Positions 43,284 to 52,439 of a DNA stretch of 64,000 nucleotides are shown in pieces. A program made the translations under genes and the position numbers. The notes under the pieces are model-generated. The model saw nothing but the letters and a program-made list of their open reading frames with translations. It ran no database searches and was not told the origin of the DNA. The stretch's first letter is position 1. Each line of letters opens with the position of its first letter. The DNA is from Paenibacillus sp. NFR01 (GTDB lineage: Bacteria; Bacillota; Bacilli; Paenibacillales; Paenibacillaceae): the NCBI RefSeq assembly GCF_900111565.1, contig NZ_FOIK01000005.1:124001-188000 (forward strand). The letters run 5' to 3'.

Positions 43284-44828
43284 GTGGGCAGCATGGCACA
43301 ACAATCCGGAAGAAAATTCATTCTCTATGCGTTATCGGCGGCGGTGATTTTGGTTGCCGTGTGGATCGGCCTGCGCACCTCGCAGCTGTTCCGCACGGAG
43401 AACGCCCATCCGGCAACGGACGAAGCGCCGGCGCAAGGCGGAGCGTACGACAAGCTGGTGATGATTTTTCCCTCCGGGAACGTGCCGAAGGATCTGCCTG
43501 CGGTGCAGGAGAAGCTGAACGCTTACCTCAGGGACAAAATCGGCGCCGAGCTGGAGATCAAGCCGATCGACATGAGCATCTGGTGGGACCGCACCGGCCT
43601 GATGTTTGCTTCCGGCCAGCAGGTGGATCTGATGTTTACCGCCGGCTGGATGCGCTTTGGCGACGAGGTGGCCAAAAACCATTTTATCGCGCTTGACGAA
43701 CTGCTCGACCAATACGGCCAGGGAATCAAGGAGATCCTGCCTCCCTCCATTCTGGAAGCGGGGAAGCTGAACGGCCATATTTATGGAATCGCTACCAATA
43801 AAGAATTCGCCTCCAGCAAAGGGCTGGTGGTTCGCGCCGACCTGGTGCAGAAATACGGAATCGACCTGACGAAGATCAAGGCGCTGGAGGATTTCGGGCC
43901 GGTGTTCGCGGCCATCAAGCGGAATGAGCCCGATCTGGTGCCGCTGCAGGTCCGGGCGGACCGCAGTCCGTTTACGCTGCTGATGCAATACGGGCTTTTT
44001 GACATGTTGGGCGAAGGCGCCGGCGCGCTGGACCGCAGCAGCGGCAGCACGAAGGTCGTCAACATCGTGGAGACCCCGCAGTATTTGAAATATGCCAAGC
44101 TGATGTACGCCTGGAACCGTGCGGGATACCTCAACAGCGACGCGTCCACAACGAAAGACAATGAATTTGAGGCGGTCAAGGCCGGCAAGGCTTTCGCCTA
44201 TGCGGAATCGCTAAAGCCCGGTTTCGATAATCAGGCCTCGCGCGATGTCGGCATGCCGATGAAGACGGTGGCCATCACCTCGCCTTACGCCACGACGGCC
44301 GACATGACCAGTGCGATGTTCGCGATCACCCGCACGTCCCGCCATCCGCAGAAAGCAATGCAGGTGCTGGAGCTGCTGTTTACCGACCCTTACGCGCTGA
44401 ACCTGCTGGACTGGGGCATTGAAGGAGAGCATTACGTGAAGAAAAGCGATACGATCATTGCCTATCCCCCGGGACTCGACGCACGCAGCGTCGGCTACAA
44501 TCTCAACCTGCCGTGGATGTTCGGCAACCAGCTTAACTCCTACTTATGGGAGGACGAGGCGCCTGGACTATGGGAAGCCTACCGGGCGTTCAATGAAGGC
44601 GCGGAGAAGTCGCAGGCGCTGGGGTTCGTGTTTAATCCCGATCCGGTCAAAAGCGAAATCGCCGCCTGCAACAACGTGGACCGTGAATTTTCCGCGGCGA
44701 TCAATACGGGCGTGCAGGACCCGGATAAGATCATCGGCATGTACCGCAGCCAGCTGCGGGCGGCCGGCGCGGACAAGGTGATAGCCGAGAAGCAGCGGCA
44801 GCTCGATGCGTGGCTGGCTTCCCGATGA
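43284..44828 (+). CDS. Membrane-anchored family-1 solute-binding protein (DUF3502-type)
   Basis: 514 residues. The N-terminus has one hydrophobic segment (FILYALSAAVILVAVWIGL) without a lipobox cysteine or clear signal-peptidase site, so it is probably held as a signal anchor. The rest is a solute-binding fold (YDKLVMIFPSGNVPKDLPAVQEKLN; VDLMFTAGWMRFGDEVAKNHFIALDELL) ending in a DUF3502-like domain (ALGFVFNPDPVKSEIAACNNV). The GTG at 43284 is favoured: GGGAG (43272-43276) is 7 nt away, against 16 for the ATG at 43293. The stop overlaps the kinase start (ATGA). With no permease genes nearby, it probably presents a ligand to the kinase. Confidence 0.8.
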   Translation: MGSMAQQSGRKFILYALSAAVILVAVWIGLRTSQLFRTENAHPATDEAPAQGGAYDKLVMIFPSGNVPKDLPAVQEKLNAYLRDKIGAELEIKPIDMSIWWDRTGLMFASGQQVDLMFTAGWMRFGDEVAKNHFIALDELLDQYGQGIKEILPPSILEAGKLNGHIYGIATNKEFASSKGLVVRADLVQKYGIDLTKIKALEDFGPVFAAIKRNEPDLVPLQVRADRSPFTLLMQYGLFDMLGEGAGALDRSSGSTKVVNIVETPQYLKYAKLMYAWNRAGYLNSDASTTKDNEFEAVKAGKAFAYAESLKPGFDNQASRDVGMPMKTVAITSPYATTADMTSAMFAITRTSRHPQKAMQVLELLFTDPYALNLLDWGIEGEHYVKKSDTIIAYPPGLDARSVGYNLNLPWMFGNQLNSYLWEDEAPGLWEAYRAFNEGAEKSQALGFVFNPDPVKSEIAACNNVDREFSAAINTGVQDPDKIIGMYRSQLRAAGADKVIAEKQRQLDAWLASR

Positions 44829-46621
44829 AAAAGTCCTTCGGCCACATGAAGTTCGCGACCCTGCGCTCGCGGCTGATTCTCGGCTTCGCCCTCGTCACCG
44901 TTCCGCTTGTTATCCTGCTGCTGTGGAACAATATGTACGCCACAAGGGTTGTGCATTCGCAGGTGGCGCTGTCCAACAAAAACCTGCTCACCATCTACAT
45001 GAACGACATGGACAAGGTGCTGGAGGAGATCGAGAATTATCTTTATAAGTCGGCGGAGCAGGACCAGAGCCTGATTTCGCTGAGCCAATACGACCGGGAG
45101 AGCTGGGAATATTATTTGTCCAAAACCGAAACGGTCAACAATCTGTACACCAATACCAACTATTACAGCGCGGCCGACTGCCTGTTCGCTTACAGCTCCA
45201 AATACGACGAATTGTTTCTCGCTCCGCAGTATTCGGTCAGCTATGAGCGCAAGGAGAGCATTCAGGAGAAGCTGCATGTCCTGCTCAGCAGCGAGGACGG
45301 GGCTACCTTTTACAACAAATGGACACTGGTGGAGGAAGACGGCAAATATGCGCTGCTGCGCGTCGTCGATACCAATTATTCCTCCTATATCGGCGCCTGG
45401 GTCGATCTGGACCATCTGATGCAGCCGCTCGATGTGTTAAGCAAGGAGGGCAAGGGCGAATCGCTGCTGCTCTCGGAGCAGGGCAAGGTCATCGCCAACC
45501 TGAATCCGGTGGCCGGCCAGTCGTTTTCCCCGGAGCAGTGGAAGTCGTTCGTCGATCAGGGCGTGTCATCCTACAACATTGTCCATTTGGAAAAGCCGTA
45601 TCTGCTCGTGGCCAAGCAGTCGCGGATGGCACCGATGACGCTGGTGCTGCTGCTGCCGGAGAAAAGCCTGCTGGAAGGCCTGCCGTTTTTCCGCAATCTG
45701 ACCTATACGGTTCCGCTGGTCGCGCTGGCGATTCTGATCATCTACCTGATCTTCCTTCAACAGTCGATTGTCCGTCCGATTTACAACCTGATCCACGGGA
45801 TGCGCAAAATCCGTTCCGGCAACCTCAGCGCCCGACTGGAGGACAATAAGCTTGTCGAGTTCGTGACGATCAACGAAGCGTTCAACGCGATGGCGACGCA
45901 AATCGAGCATCTCAAAATCAACATTTACGAAGAGCAGATCCGCACGCAAAAGGCCGAGCTGAAGCATCTGCAGGCGCAGATTCATCCGCATTTTTTCATG
46001 AATTCCCTGAACATCGTGTACAATCTCGCGCAAATCCGCAGCTATGAGCTGATCCAGAGCATGTCGCTGCATCTCGTCCGGTATTTCCGTTACACGACCC
46101 GGACCCATTTGTCGACGATCAGCCTGCAGGAAGAAGCCGAGCATGTGCACAACTATTTGACGATCCAGCGCTTCCGCTTTCCGGAGACGCTCGATTTCGA
46201 GATCGATATCCCTCCGCAGCTGAAGGGCTGCGCCGTTCCCCCGCTGATCATTCAGCCTTTGGTGGAGAACGCGGTCATTCACGGGTTTTCGCTGCAAAAT
46301 GATTCCGTCTTCCGCATCAAGGTGACAGCCTACGAAACGCGGGTACAGGAGGATTCCTTCCTGTGCATCGAGGTGCGCGACAACGGCAAGGGATTATCGG
46401 AGGAACAGATCCGCACCCTAAAGCGGCGGGTCAATTCCATTGAACCGGAGGACGGCCATATCGGCCTGTGGAACATCATGCGGCGCTGCAAGCTGTATTA
46501 TAAAAGCGATATCCGGATGGAATTCGCTGCTGTTCAGCCAGGCGGTACGACCATAACGCTGATTGTGCCGCTGTGGATCCATTCTTATCACGACAGCATC
46601 GGGGAGGCGGGAGCATCATGA
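44825..46621 (+). CDS. YesM-type sensor histidine kinase
   Basis: 598 residues. TM1 (LILGFALVTVPLVILLLWNN), an extracytoplasmic Cache-like domain (about 40-290), TM2 (TVPLVALAILIIYLIFLQQSI), HAMP, then His_kinase (PF06580 type) with phosphoacceptor H387 in QIHPHFFMNSLNIVYN and a HATPase (PLVENAVIHGF; DNGKGLSEEQI). The ATG at 44825 overlaps the stop of the solute-binding gene, and its own stop overlaps the regulator start. It forms a three-component sensory unit with its neighbours, plausibly detecting a carbohydrate through the binding protein. Confidence 0.93.
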   Translation: MKKSFGHMKFATLRSRLILGFALVTVPLVILLLWNNMYATRVVHSQVALSNKNLLTIYMNDMDKVLEEIENYLYKSAEQDQSLISLSQYDRESWEYYLSKTETVNNLYTNTNYYSAADCLFAYSSKYDELFLAPQYSVSYERKESIQEKLHVLLSSEDGATFYNKWTLVEEDGKYALLRVVDTNYSSYIGAWVDLDHLMQPLDVLSKEGKGESLLLSEQGKVIANLNPVAGQSFSPEQWKSFVDQGVSSYNIVHLEKPYLLVAKQSRMAPMTLVLLLPEKSLLEGLPFFRNLTYTVPLVALAILIIYLIFLQQSIVRPIYNLIHGMRKIRSGNLSARLEDNKLVEFVTINEAFNAMATQIEHLKINIYEEQIRTQKAELKHLQAQIHPHFFMNSLNIVYNLAQIRSYELIQSMSLHLVRYFRYTTRTHLSTISLQEEAEHVHNYLTIQRFRFPETLDFEIDIPPQLKGCAVPPLIIQPLVENAVIHGFSLQNDSVFRIKVTAYETRVQEDSFLCIEVRDNGKGLSEEQIRTLKRRVNSIEPEDGHIGLWNIMRRCKLYYKSDIRMEFAAVQPGGTTITLIVPLWIHSYHDSIGEAGAS

Positions 46622-48258
46622 TCCGTGTATTAATCGTGGACGACGAAATTTATGCGGTAAAAGGGTTATTGGCCGGTGTCCGGTGGGAGCTGATCGGCGT
46701 CGATGCGGTGTTCGAGGCGTATCATTCCGCAATGGCGCGGCAGATGTTGCAGGAGCAGGCCATCGACATCATGATCTGCGACATCGAAATGCCGGAGGGC
46801 AGCGGGCTGGAGCTGATGGAATGGATGAAAGGGGCCGGCTACGCGCCGGAGACGATCATGCTGACCTGCCATGCCGAATTCGCCTATGCGCAAAAAGCGC
46901 TGCAGCTCGGCGGCTGCGATTATCTGCTGAAGCCGGTGCTGTACGAGGATCTGGAGCAGGTGCTCCTGCGGGCGATCGGCCGGGTGGAGGCGCGGCGCAA
47001 GGTGAGCGAGACCGATGAACTGTACCGAAAATACGAAGAGCGGTGGAATCAGCAAAAGCCGCTTCTGATCGAGCGTTTTTGGCAGGATCTGCTGGAGCAG
47101 CGCATTTTGCCGCGCCGGCCGGAGCTGGAACGCGCCCTGGCTTCCTATGACATGGCGTACGGGGAGCTGGAACGGGTGCGGATGATCCTGGTCAGCGTGG
47201 AGAATTGGGAGAAGCCGTTCACCGAACGCGATGAGGAAATTATGGAGTTTGCCCTCGGCAATGCTGCCGGAGAGCTCCTGATGGCGGGGCACAGAGGCAA
47301 CGTCATCCGCGACCAGCGGGGCAACCTGATCGTCGTGTTTTATCTGGGTAGCGCGGATGCAAGCGCAAGCGGAACGCCGGAGGATGATGAGGCGCTGCTG
47401 CAAGGCTGCAAGATGTATATCGAAGCGTGCCGCCGGTTCTTTTACGCCAAAATCTCCTGTTACGTCAGCGAAGCCGCGCCGATCACCGGGGTGATGAAGC
47501 TGTACCATACGCTGCTGCATGCCGAATACGAAAATGTCACCCGGCCGGGCGAAGTCATCCTGCTGCGGGACTCCGGCAACGGAACGGCGGCGGAAGCGCC
47601 GGACGGGACGCCGCAGCTCTCGCTGGTCGACTGGTCCGACCTGATCGAACAAGGGGATACCGAAGGTTTGCTTACCAAACTGAAGGAGCTGCTGGAGGCG
47701 CTCGGCAAGGAGCGGCTGACGGCGGAGACGCTGACGGCCCTCTACCATGCTTTTCTGCAAACCGTATATTACGTGCTGCACCGCAGGGGGCTGTCCGCCC
47801 ATCTGCTGTATGCCGAAACGGGCCTCGCGGCAAGCGGCCAGGCGGCAACCCGGTCGGTTCCCGCGTTCAAGGGCTGGGTCAAGGACATGGCGTTTGCCGT
47901 ACAGGAGCTGTTGTCCGCCCGCAGCGGGGATCACAGCGTTGTGCAGAAGATCAAAGCCCATATCGCCGAAAAATTGCATGAGGAACTGAGCCGCGAACAG
48001 CTCGCCGCCCTAGTGTTCCTCAACCCGGCCTATCTCTCGCGGCTGTTCCGCAAAGAGACGGGCATGGCGCTGACGGATTATATTTTGCAGGAGCGGATGC
48101 GCAAAGCGGCCGATCTCCTGGTGATGACGGATAAAAGCATCAGCGAAATCGCCGACGCCCTGGGGTACGGGAACTTCTCCTACTTTGCCCGGCTGTTCCG
48201 CAAGGTGTACGACGTGACGCCGCATGACTACCGGAAAAACCAGCGCCGGCGCGCCTAA
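46618..48258 (+). CDS. YesN-type response regulator with AraC DNA-binding domain
   Basis: 546 residues. Receiver domain with D9/D10 and phosphoacceptor D55 (IMICDIEMPEGSG), a long middle region (about 150-430) with helical content, and a C-terminal AraC double HTH (LHEELSREQLAALVFLNPAYLSRLFRKETG; ISEIADALGYGNFSYFARLFRKVYDVTP). It receives phosphate from the coupled YesM kinase and activates sugar-use genes; the upstream mdx-GH31-GH87 unit is the obvious candidate target. The ATG at 46618 overlaps the kinase stop. It ends 9 nt from a convergent gene with no terminator visible between. Confidence 0.94.
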   Translation: MIRVLIVDDEIYAVKGLLAGVRWELIGVDAVFEAYHSAMARQMLQEQAIDIMICDIEMPEGSGLELMEWMKGAGYAPETIMLTCHAEFAYAQKALQLGGCDYLLKPVLYEDLEQVLLRAIGRVEARRKVSETDELYRKYEERWNQQKPLLIERFWQDLLEQRILPRRPELERALASYDMAYGELERVRMILVSVENWEKPFTERDEEIMEFALGNAAGELLMAGHRGNVIRDQRGNLIVVFYLGSADASASGTPEDDEALLQGCKMYIEACRRFFYAKISCYVSEAAPITGVMKLYHTLLHAEYENVTRPGEVILLRDSGNGTAAEAPDGTPQLSLVDWSDLIEQGDTEGLLTKLKELLEALGKERLTAETLTALYHAFLQTVYYVLHRRGLSAHLLYAETGLAASGQAATRSVPAFKGWVKDMAFAVQELLSARSGDHSVVQKIKAHIAEKLHEELSREQLAALVFLNPAYLSRLFRKETGMALTDYILQERMRKAADLLVMTDKSISEIADALGYGNFSYFARLFRKVYDVTPHDYRKNQRRRA

Positions 48259-48267
48259 AGCCTATGC

Positions 48268-49128
48268 TTAGCGTTCGAGCAGATGGCGGATGCCGACAGC
48301 CACGCCGTCTTGGTCGTTGCTGCGGGTGACGAAATCGGCCGTTTCTTTCAGAATCGGCGCGGCATTCTCCATCGCGATCTTGTAGCCGGCCATTTCGAAC
48401 ATCGGCAGATCGTTGTAGCTGTCGCCCATCACCGCCACCTGCTCCGCGGGAATGCCGTAGCGTGCGGCCAGCATGCCGACGCCGGCGCCTTTGTTGGCGT
48501 CTTTGTGGTTGATTTCGATATTGTTGACATGCGAGGCGGTAATAATGAGCTCCGGAATGGCGGCAAACCGGGTCGACGCCTCCTTCAATAAGTCACGGTT
48601 CAACGAAAAAGCGAGCGCCTTGAAGATGACCTGTTTGTCATCGTTCCAGATTTGCTCCATGCTCTCGACAAAAGTCACTGCCGCCTGCTGGAACTGCTTC
48701 TCGATCATCGCCTTCAGCAGCCAGCCGACTTCCTCCGGAACCTCCTCGTCCCGCAGCTCCGACAGCTTCTCCAGCGTGACCCGCTTGTCCAGCTCGGCAT
48801 AGACATGCCCTTCCGTATACACCTCGTAATACAGCTCGGGGATTTCGCTCATCCAGCGCAGCGCCGGGATAATCGTTTCTTTGTCCAGCGGAGCGCTGGC
48901 AGCCAGCGTACCGTCCGGAAGAATGACCGCCGCGCCGTTCAAACTGACGACCGGGCATTCCAATTCGGCCAGCCGCAGCTGCTTTTCGGCATCCATATAG
49001 GAGCGGCCCGTAGCGATGACAACGATATGCCCGCGGCGCTGCGCTTCAAGAATAGCCTCGCGGTTGCCCTCGCTAATTATCCCGTCCTCATTCAAAAGTG
49101 TTCCGTCCATATCCAGTGCAATCAGCAT
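48268..49128 (-). CDS. Cof-type HAD-IIB hydrolase
   Basis: 286 residues. HAD motif I LIALDMDGTLLN at the N-terminus, motif II (VIATGRSY), motif III lysine (HKDANKGAGVGML) and motif IV (VAVMGDSYNDLPMFEMAG), with a C2B cap between. These enzymes dephosphorylate sugar phosphates, flavin mononucleotide or related metabolites; the substrate cannot be told. It is convergent with the YesN gene and divergent from the DUF445 gene. Confidence 0.93.
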   Translation of the reverse strand: MLIALDMDGTLLNEDGIISEGNREAILEAQRRGHIVVIATGRSYMDAEKQLRLAELECPVVSLNGAAVILPDGTLAASAPLDKETIIPALRWMSEIPELYYEVYTEGHVYAELDKRVTLEKLSELRDEEVPEEVGWLLKAMIEKQFQQAAVTFVESMEQIWNDDKQVIFKALAFSLNRDLLKEASTRFAAIPELIITASHVNNIEINHKDANKGAGVGMLAARYGIPAEQVAVMGDSYNDLPMFEMAGYKIAMENAAPILKETADFVTRSNDQDGVAVGIRHLLER

Positions 49129-49270
49129 GATGTCATTCTCCTGTCCTGTTGTTTATGTATCTGCCCCATAGTTTATCATTGATTTTCTGAAAAATGAAAA
49201 AACGGCGCATTTTTCGAAAAAAGCTCCGCGTGATACAATAACATACATGTGAGTAACAGGAGGAGTTATT

Positions 49271-50512
49271 ATGCGTTCCAGACATTTGGCGTCGATCTCG
49301 CTGGCCGTTATGGCCTGCGGTTTTTTGATTACGTTATTTCTGCCGGAGAATACGGCAGTCATCCTGCTGCGCGGCGGCTTTGAGGCCGGGCTGGTCGGCG
49401 GGATTGCCGACTGGTTTGCGGTGACGGCGCTGTTCCGGCATCCGCTCGGGCTGCCGATCCCGCATACGTCCCTGCTGCTGAAGAACCGGGACAAAATCGT
49501 GCAGTCGCTGATTTCCGCCATGGAGACGGAGCTGCTGAACCCGGCGAGCATCGGGAACAAGCTGCGGGAATTCCGGTTTGTGTCCATCGGCAGCGGGCTG
49601 CTGACCCGATTTTTTGCCCGCCGCAAAGGACGCCTGCAGCTCCTTGCTCAGCTTGAGACGCTAATCGGCAAGCTTCCCCTGGAGCAGGCGGTGCCTTACA
49701 TCCAGAAGGCAGCAGCCGACTACGTGCGTTCCGCAGATGTGGGCGGGACCGCCGAGAAGATCGTGACCCGGCTAATACAGGACGGCAAGGACCTTGAAGC
49801 GCTGGATTATGCGCTGGAAGGCGTAGCCGGCTGGAGCGCCCGTCCGGAAACGAAGATGATGCTGGGCAATATCGCGGCCCAAAAGCTATCCGAGGTGAAG
49901 CTTGGCGGGCTGAAAGGGATGGCGTTTCAGGCGTTTGTCGGGTTCATGGATGCCGATATGCTGGGCGACATGCTGCAGGGCATGCTGAAGTCGGCGATTG
50001 AGGACTTCCGCGAGGCGGACAATCCGCACCGCGAAGAGATTATGCGCGAGATTCGCATTGCCATATTCCAGCTGGTCGGCGACGAGTCGAAGATGGCGAT
50101 GCTCAAGGATTGGGCGCTGGGGGCCATTCAGGGCGAAGAAGCGGCCGACTTCCTGCTTAAAGAGCTGGAGCGGCTGCGCGGCAAAATCCTGGAGCGGGTG
50201 CAGCAGGACCGGGCGGCCGGCGGCCGCAAGCTGTTTGAGCTGTATGTGCGATTGACCCGCCGGATTAGCATCGAGCAGGAATGGCTCGGGCTGCTGGAGG
50301 AACGCATCCGCAATTCGCTCGTGGATTACGCCACGCGCAATCACTACCGGATCGGCCTTCTGGTCAAAGAGAACCTGGATAAGATGGACGATGCGTCGCT
50401 TGTCAGCATGCTGGAAGAGAAAATCGGCAAAGACTTGCAGTGGATCCGCGTCAACGGCGCTGTATGCGGGTTTATCGTCGGTCTGGTGCTGACCGTCATT
50501 CAAATGTTCTGA
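49271..50512 (+). CDS. DUF445 family membrane protein
   Basis: 413 residues. The start MRSRHLASISLAVMACGFLITLFL is a membrane segment, followed by the family-typical FEAGLVGGIADWFAVTALFRHPLGLPIPHT motif. A long helical region follows, and a C-terminal membrane segment (GAVCGFIVGLVLTVIQMF) closes the chain. Topology is N-in/C-in hairpin-like with a large helical domain. The function of DUF445 proteins is unknown. AGGAGG lies 9 nt before the ATG. It forms a single-gene unit with its own terminator. Confidence 0.9.
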   Translation: MRSRHLASISLAVMACGFLITLFLPENTAVILLRGGFEAGLVGGIADWFAVTALFRHPLGLPIPHTSLLLKNRDKIVQSLISAMETELLNPASIGNKLREFRFVSIGSGLLTRFFARRKGRLQLLAQLETLIGKLPLEQAVPYIQKAAADYVRSADVGGTAEKIVTRLIQDGKDLEALDYALEGVAGWSARPETKMMLGNIAAQKLSEVKLGGLKGMAFQAFVGFMDADMLGDMLQGMLKSAIEDFREADNPHREEIMREIRIAIFQLVGDESKMAMLKDWALGAIQGEEAADFLLKELERLRGKILERVQQDRAAGGRKLFELYVRLTRRISIEQEWLGLLEERIRNSLVDYATRNHYRIGLLVKENLDKMDDASLVSMLEEKIGKDLQWIRVNGAVCGFIVGLVLTVIQMF

Positions 50513-50536
50513 TTGGGCAGCCTGACAAATTGTCAA

Positions 50537-50589
50537 AAGGCAGTAAAGCGGCCGGAGCCATCGCTCCTCTTCCGCCTTGCTGCCTTTTT
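50537..50589. terminator. Terminator between the DUF445 gene and the PII gene
   Basis: AAGGCAG/CTGCC(TT) outer stem with interrupted inner pairings (AAGCGG/CCGCCTT and GGAG/CTCC) and TTTTT; AAAA on the other side allows function on the minus strand as well. Confidence 0.82.
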
Positions 50590-50696
50590 GTAGTATCCGA
50601 AATTATTCCATAATGGTCGGGCCGCTAAAGGACAGGATTTGCTGGCTCTTGGACTGGGCACAATAGGCGCCGTTTAGTCCTTCCGGCCGCACCGCA

Positions 50697-51023
50697 TTAA
50701 AGCTGGTTTTTACCCGTGCTGATCGTATAAGCTTCCTGGACCGGGAGGACGAAAATCTTCCCGTCGCCGAAGGAGCCGTGTTCGCCGGTTCGCGCCGTTC
50801 GCATAATGATTTTGATGACATCGTCCTTCTCGTCGTCCTGGATGACGATCATCAGCATTTTTTTAGAGATCTGATTGTAATAGTTGGTGCCGACCTGAAT
50901 TCCCTTTTGCTTGCCGCGCCCCAGCAGATCCATCTTGCTGATGGACGGAAAGCCGGCCAGCATCAGCTCGGACATGACCTCGTCAGCTTTTTCGGGACGA
51001 ATAATGGCTTTGATCATTAACAT
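50697..51023 (-). CDS. PII-family nitrogen regulator, NifI1-like
   Basis: 108 residues. PII signatures are present (MLMIKAIIRPEKADEVMSELMLAGFPSISKMDLLGRGKQKG; ARTGEHGSFGDGKIFVLPVQEAYTISTG). The T loop reads IQVGTNYYNQISKK and is shorter than the HTELYRGAEY loop of GlnB/GlnK; it lacks the uridylylated tyrosine context. This pattern (GRGKQKGIQVG..., FGDGKIF) is that of NifI1 proteins, which regulate nitrogenase by binding it. No nif, amt or glnA genes are nearby, so its partner is unknown. The 211-nt upstream gap contains no obvious GlnR/TnrA box. Confidence 0.85.
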   Translation of the reverse strand: MLMIKAIIRPEKADEVMSELMLAGFPSISKMDLLGRGKQKGIQVGTNYYNQISKKMLMIVIQDDEKDDVIKIIMRTARTGEHGSFGDGKIFVLPVQEAYTISTGKNQL

Positions 51024-51234
51024 TACGATGCACCCTTTCTACAGCGGAAAATGGGTTGTAGGGGGTTGCCAAAGTCGTGATGCTCGGGAAGCCAATCTAT
51101 GATTAAATGGCAACGTTTACAATATGAGTATAATGTTAACTGCAAGCGTTACCAGCGAAGAGCATCACAAAAGTTATGCGACAAAGTGTCGCATCTCCGG
51201 GGCCTGCCGGCTTTCATAGCAGCGGTGAGGCGCG

Positions 51235-52353
51235 CTACTGCGCGTGTCCGGCAGGCGGAGTGACAAGCACCTTGTACAACTCTTCGAGCGACGCGGCGGT
51301 CCGCTGCCACTCGAAGGTGCGCAGCGCGTCAAAACGTCCCTGCCGGCCGATCCTTGCCGCAAGCTGGGGATCGCTTGCCAGAATAGCGAGCCATCTGGCA
51401 AAAGGCGCCGCCTCGCGGTAACGGTCCACCAGAAAGCCGTTCCGGCCGGACTGGATGATCTCGCGGATGCCGCCATTGTTCGAGGCGATGACCGGCAGGC
51501 CGGAAGCCATTGCCTCCACATTGACCAGCCCGAACGATTCATGCTGCTGGGAGGGGCAGACAAGGCAATCCGCCGCCTGGTACAGACCATGGATGTTCTC
51601 GTGCGCGACGCTGCCGAGAAAGGTGACCGGCACGTGCAGCCGGCGGGCCAGCGCCCGCAGCCGCCGGAGATACGGCGGCTTGCCGCTGCCGGCGATAAGC
51701 AGATGCGCCGGATGGCGTTTGTTCAGGCGGGCGACGGCGCGAATCAGGACCGGAACGCCCTTGCGCGGAATCACGCGGCCGACGAACAGCACGGCAAATG
51801 CCGGCGGAACGCGGTACAGCCGGCGCTGCGCTTCCCGGTCCGCCGGCTGCGGCGGCGCGAAGCGCGAGAGGTCGGCGCCAAGCGGCACGACGGTCAGCCG
51901 CGGCTCAAGGCCGGGGAACCGCCGGGCAAGCTGGGCCCGCAGGGAGTCGCTGTTGGTCGCGACCAGGTCGGGTTTGGACAGCGCGCGGGCAACGGCAGGC
52001 GTGGCCGGCACGAACGTAAGCGAATGGAGGAAGAGCAGCGCCGGCGTGTGCGGCAGCTTGTTCTTGATCTGGGCCGCCAGCAGCGGCCGGTTATCGACCT
52101 GAATTATGTCAAAGCGCTCCTGCTCCAGAAATTTCAGTACGGATGCATTGTAGCGGGACGGGCTGCCCGATGGCAGGCGGACGAGCCGTACCTGATCCTG
52201 CTCCGCGGCATTCGGCAGACCGAAGGTTCTCCGGCTTAATACCGTGACCTTATGGCGGCGGGCCAGCTTTCGGGCAACGGCCCAGACGCTGATCTCCACC
52301 GAGCCGCTGCCCGGTACCGGCAATTTCTCGGGCGCTATGATACATATCTGCAT
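51235..52353 (-). CDS. GT4-family glycosyltransferase, CotSA-like
   Basis: 372 residues of the GT-B fold, family 4. The N-terminus (MQICIIAPEKLPVPGSGSVEISVWAVARKLA) resembles the spore-coat protein CotSA. The C-terminal donor-binding domain has AVLFVGRVIPRKGVPVLIRAVARL, a SVAHENIHGLYQAADCLVCPSQQHESFGLVNVEAMASGLPVIAS segment with the EX7E motif (E...E), typical for UDP- or GDP-sugar transfer. The ATG at 52353 follows GGGAGG by 8 nt. Role in spore surface or cell-wall decoration is inferred from similarity only. Confidence 0.88.
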   Translation of the reverse strand: MQICIIAPEKLPVPGSGSVEISVWAVARKLARRHKVTVLSRRTFGLPNAAEQDQVRLVRLPSGSPSRYNASVLKFLEQERFDIIQVDNRPLLAAQIKNKLPHTPALLFLHSLTFVPATPAVARALSKPDLVATNSDSLRAQLARRFPGLEPRLTVVPLGADLSRFAPPQPADREAQRRLYRVPPAFAVLFVGRVIPRKGVPVLIRAVARLNKRHPAHLLIAGSGKPPYLRRLRALARRLHVPVTFLGSVAHENIHGLYQAADCLVCPSQQHESFGLVNVEAMASGLPVIASNNGGIREIIQSGRNGFLVDRYREAAPFARWLAILASDPQLAARIGRQGRFDALRTFEWQRTAASLEELYKVLVTPPAGHAQ

Positions 52354-52439
52354 ACGGTCAGGCCTCCCTCGCATTTCGGCGAAGCGCAGGGCTTCTACTC
52401 CTACGATATGCGCGGAAGTTTGCGAAAGACACCGGCCGG

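Noticed and set aside
50603..50696. Possible peptide after the PII gene (short frame starting GTG, ending SFSGPTIME)
   Set aside because: The about 28-codon frame overlaps only weak start signals, has no ribosome binding site of note and no hydrophobic signal; not enough to call.
51024..51234. GlnR/TnrA site upstream of the PII gene
   Set aside because: Words such as TGTTAAC and GTTAC occur but no TGTNA-N7-TNACA arrangement with correct spacing could be aligned.
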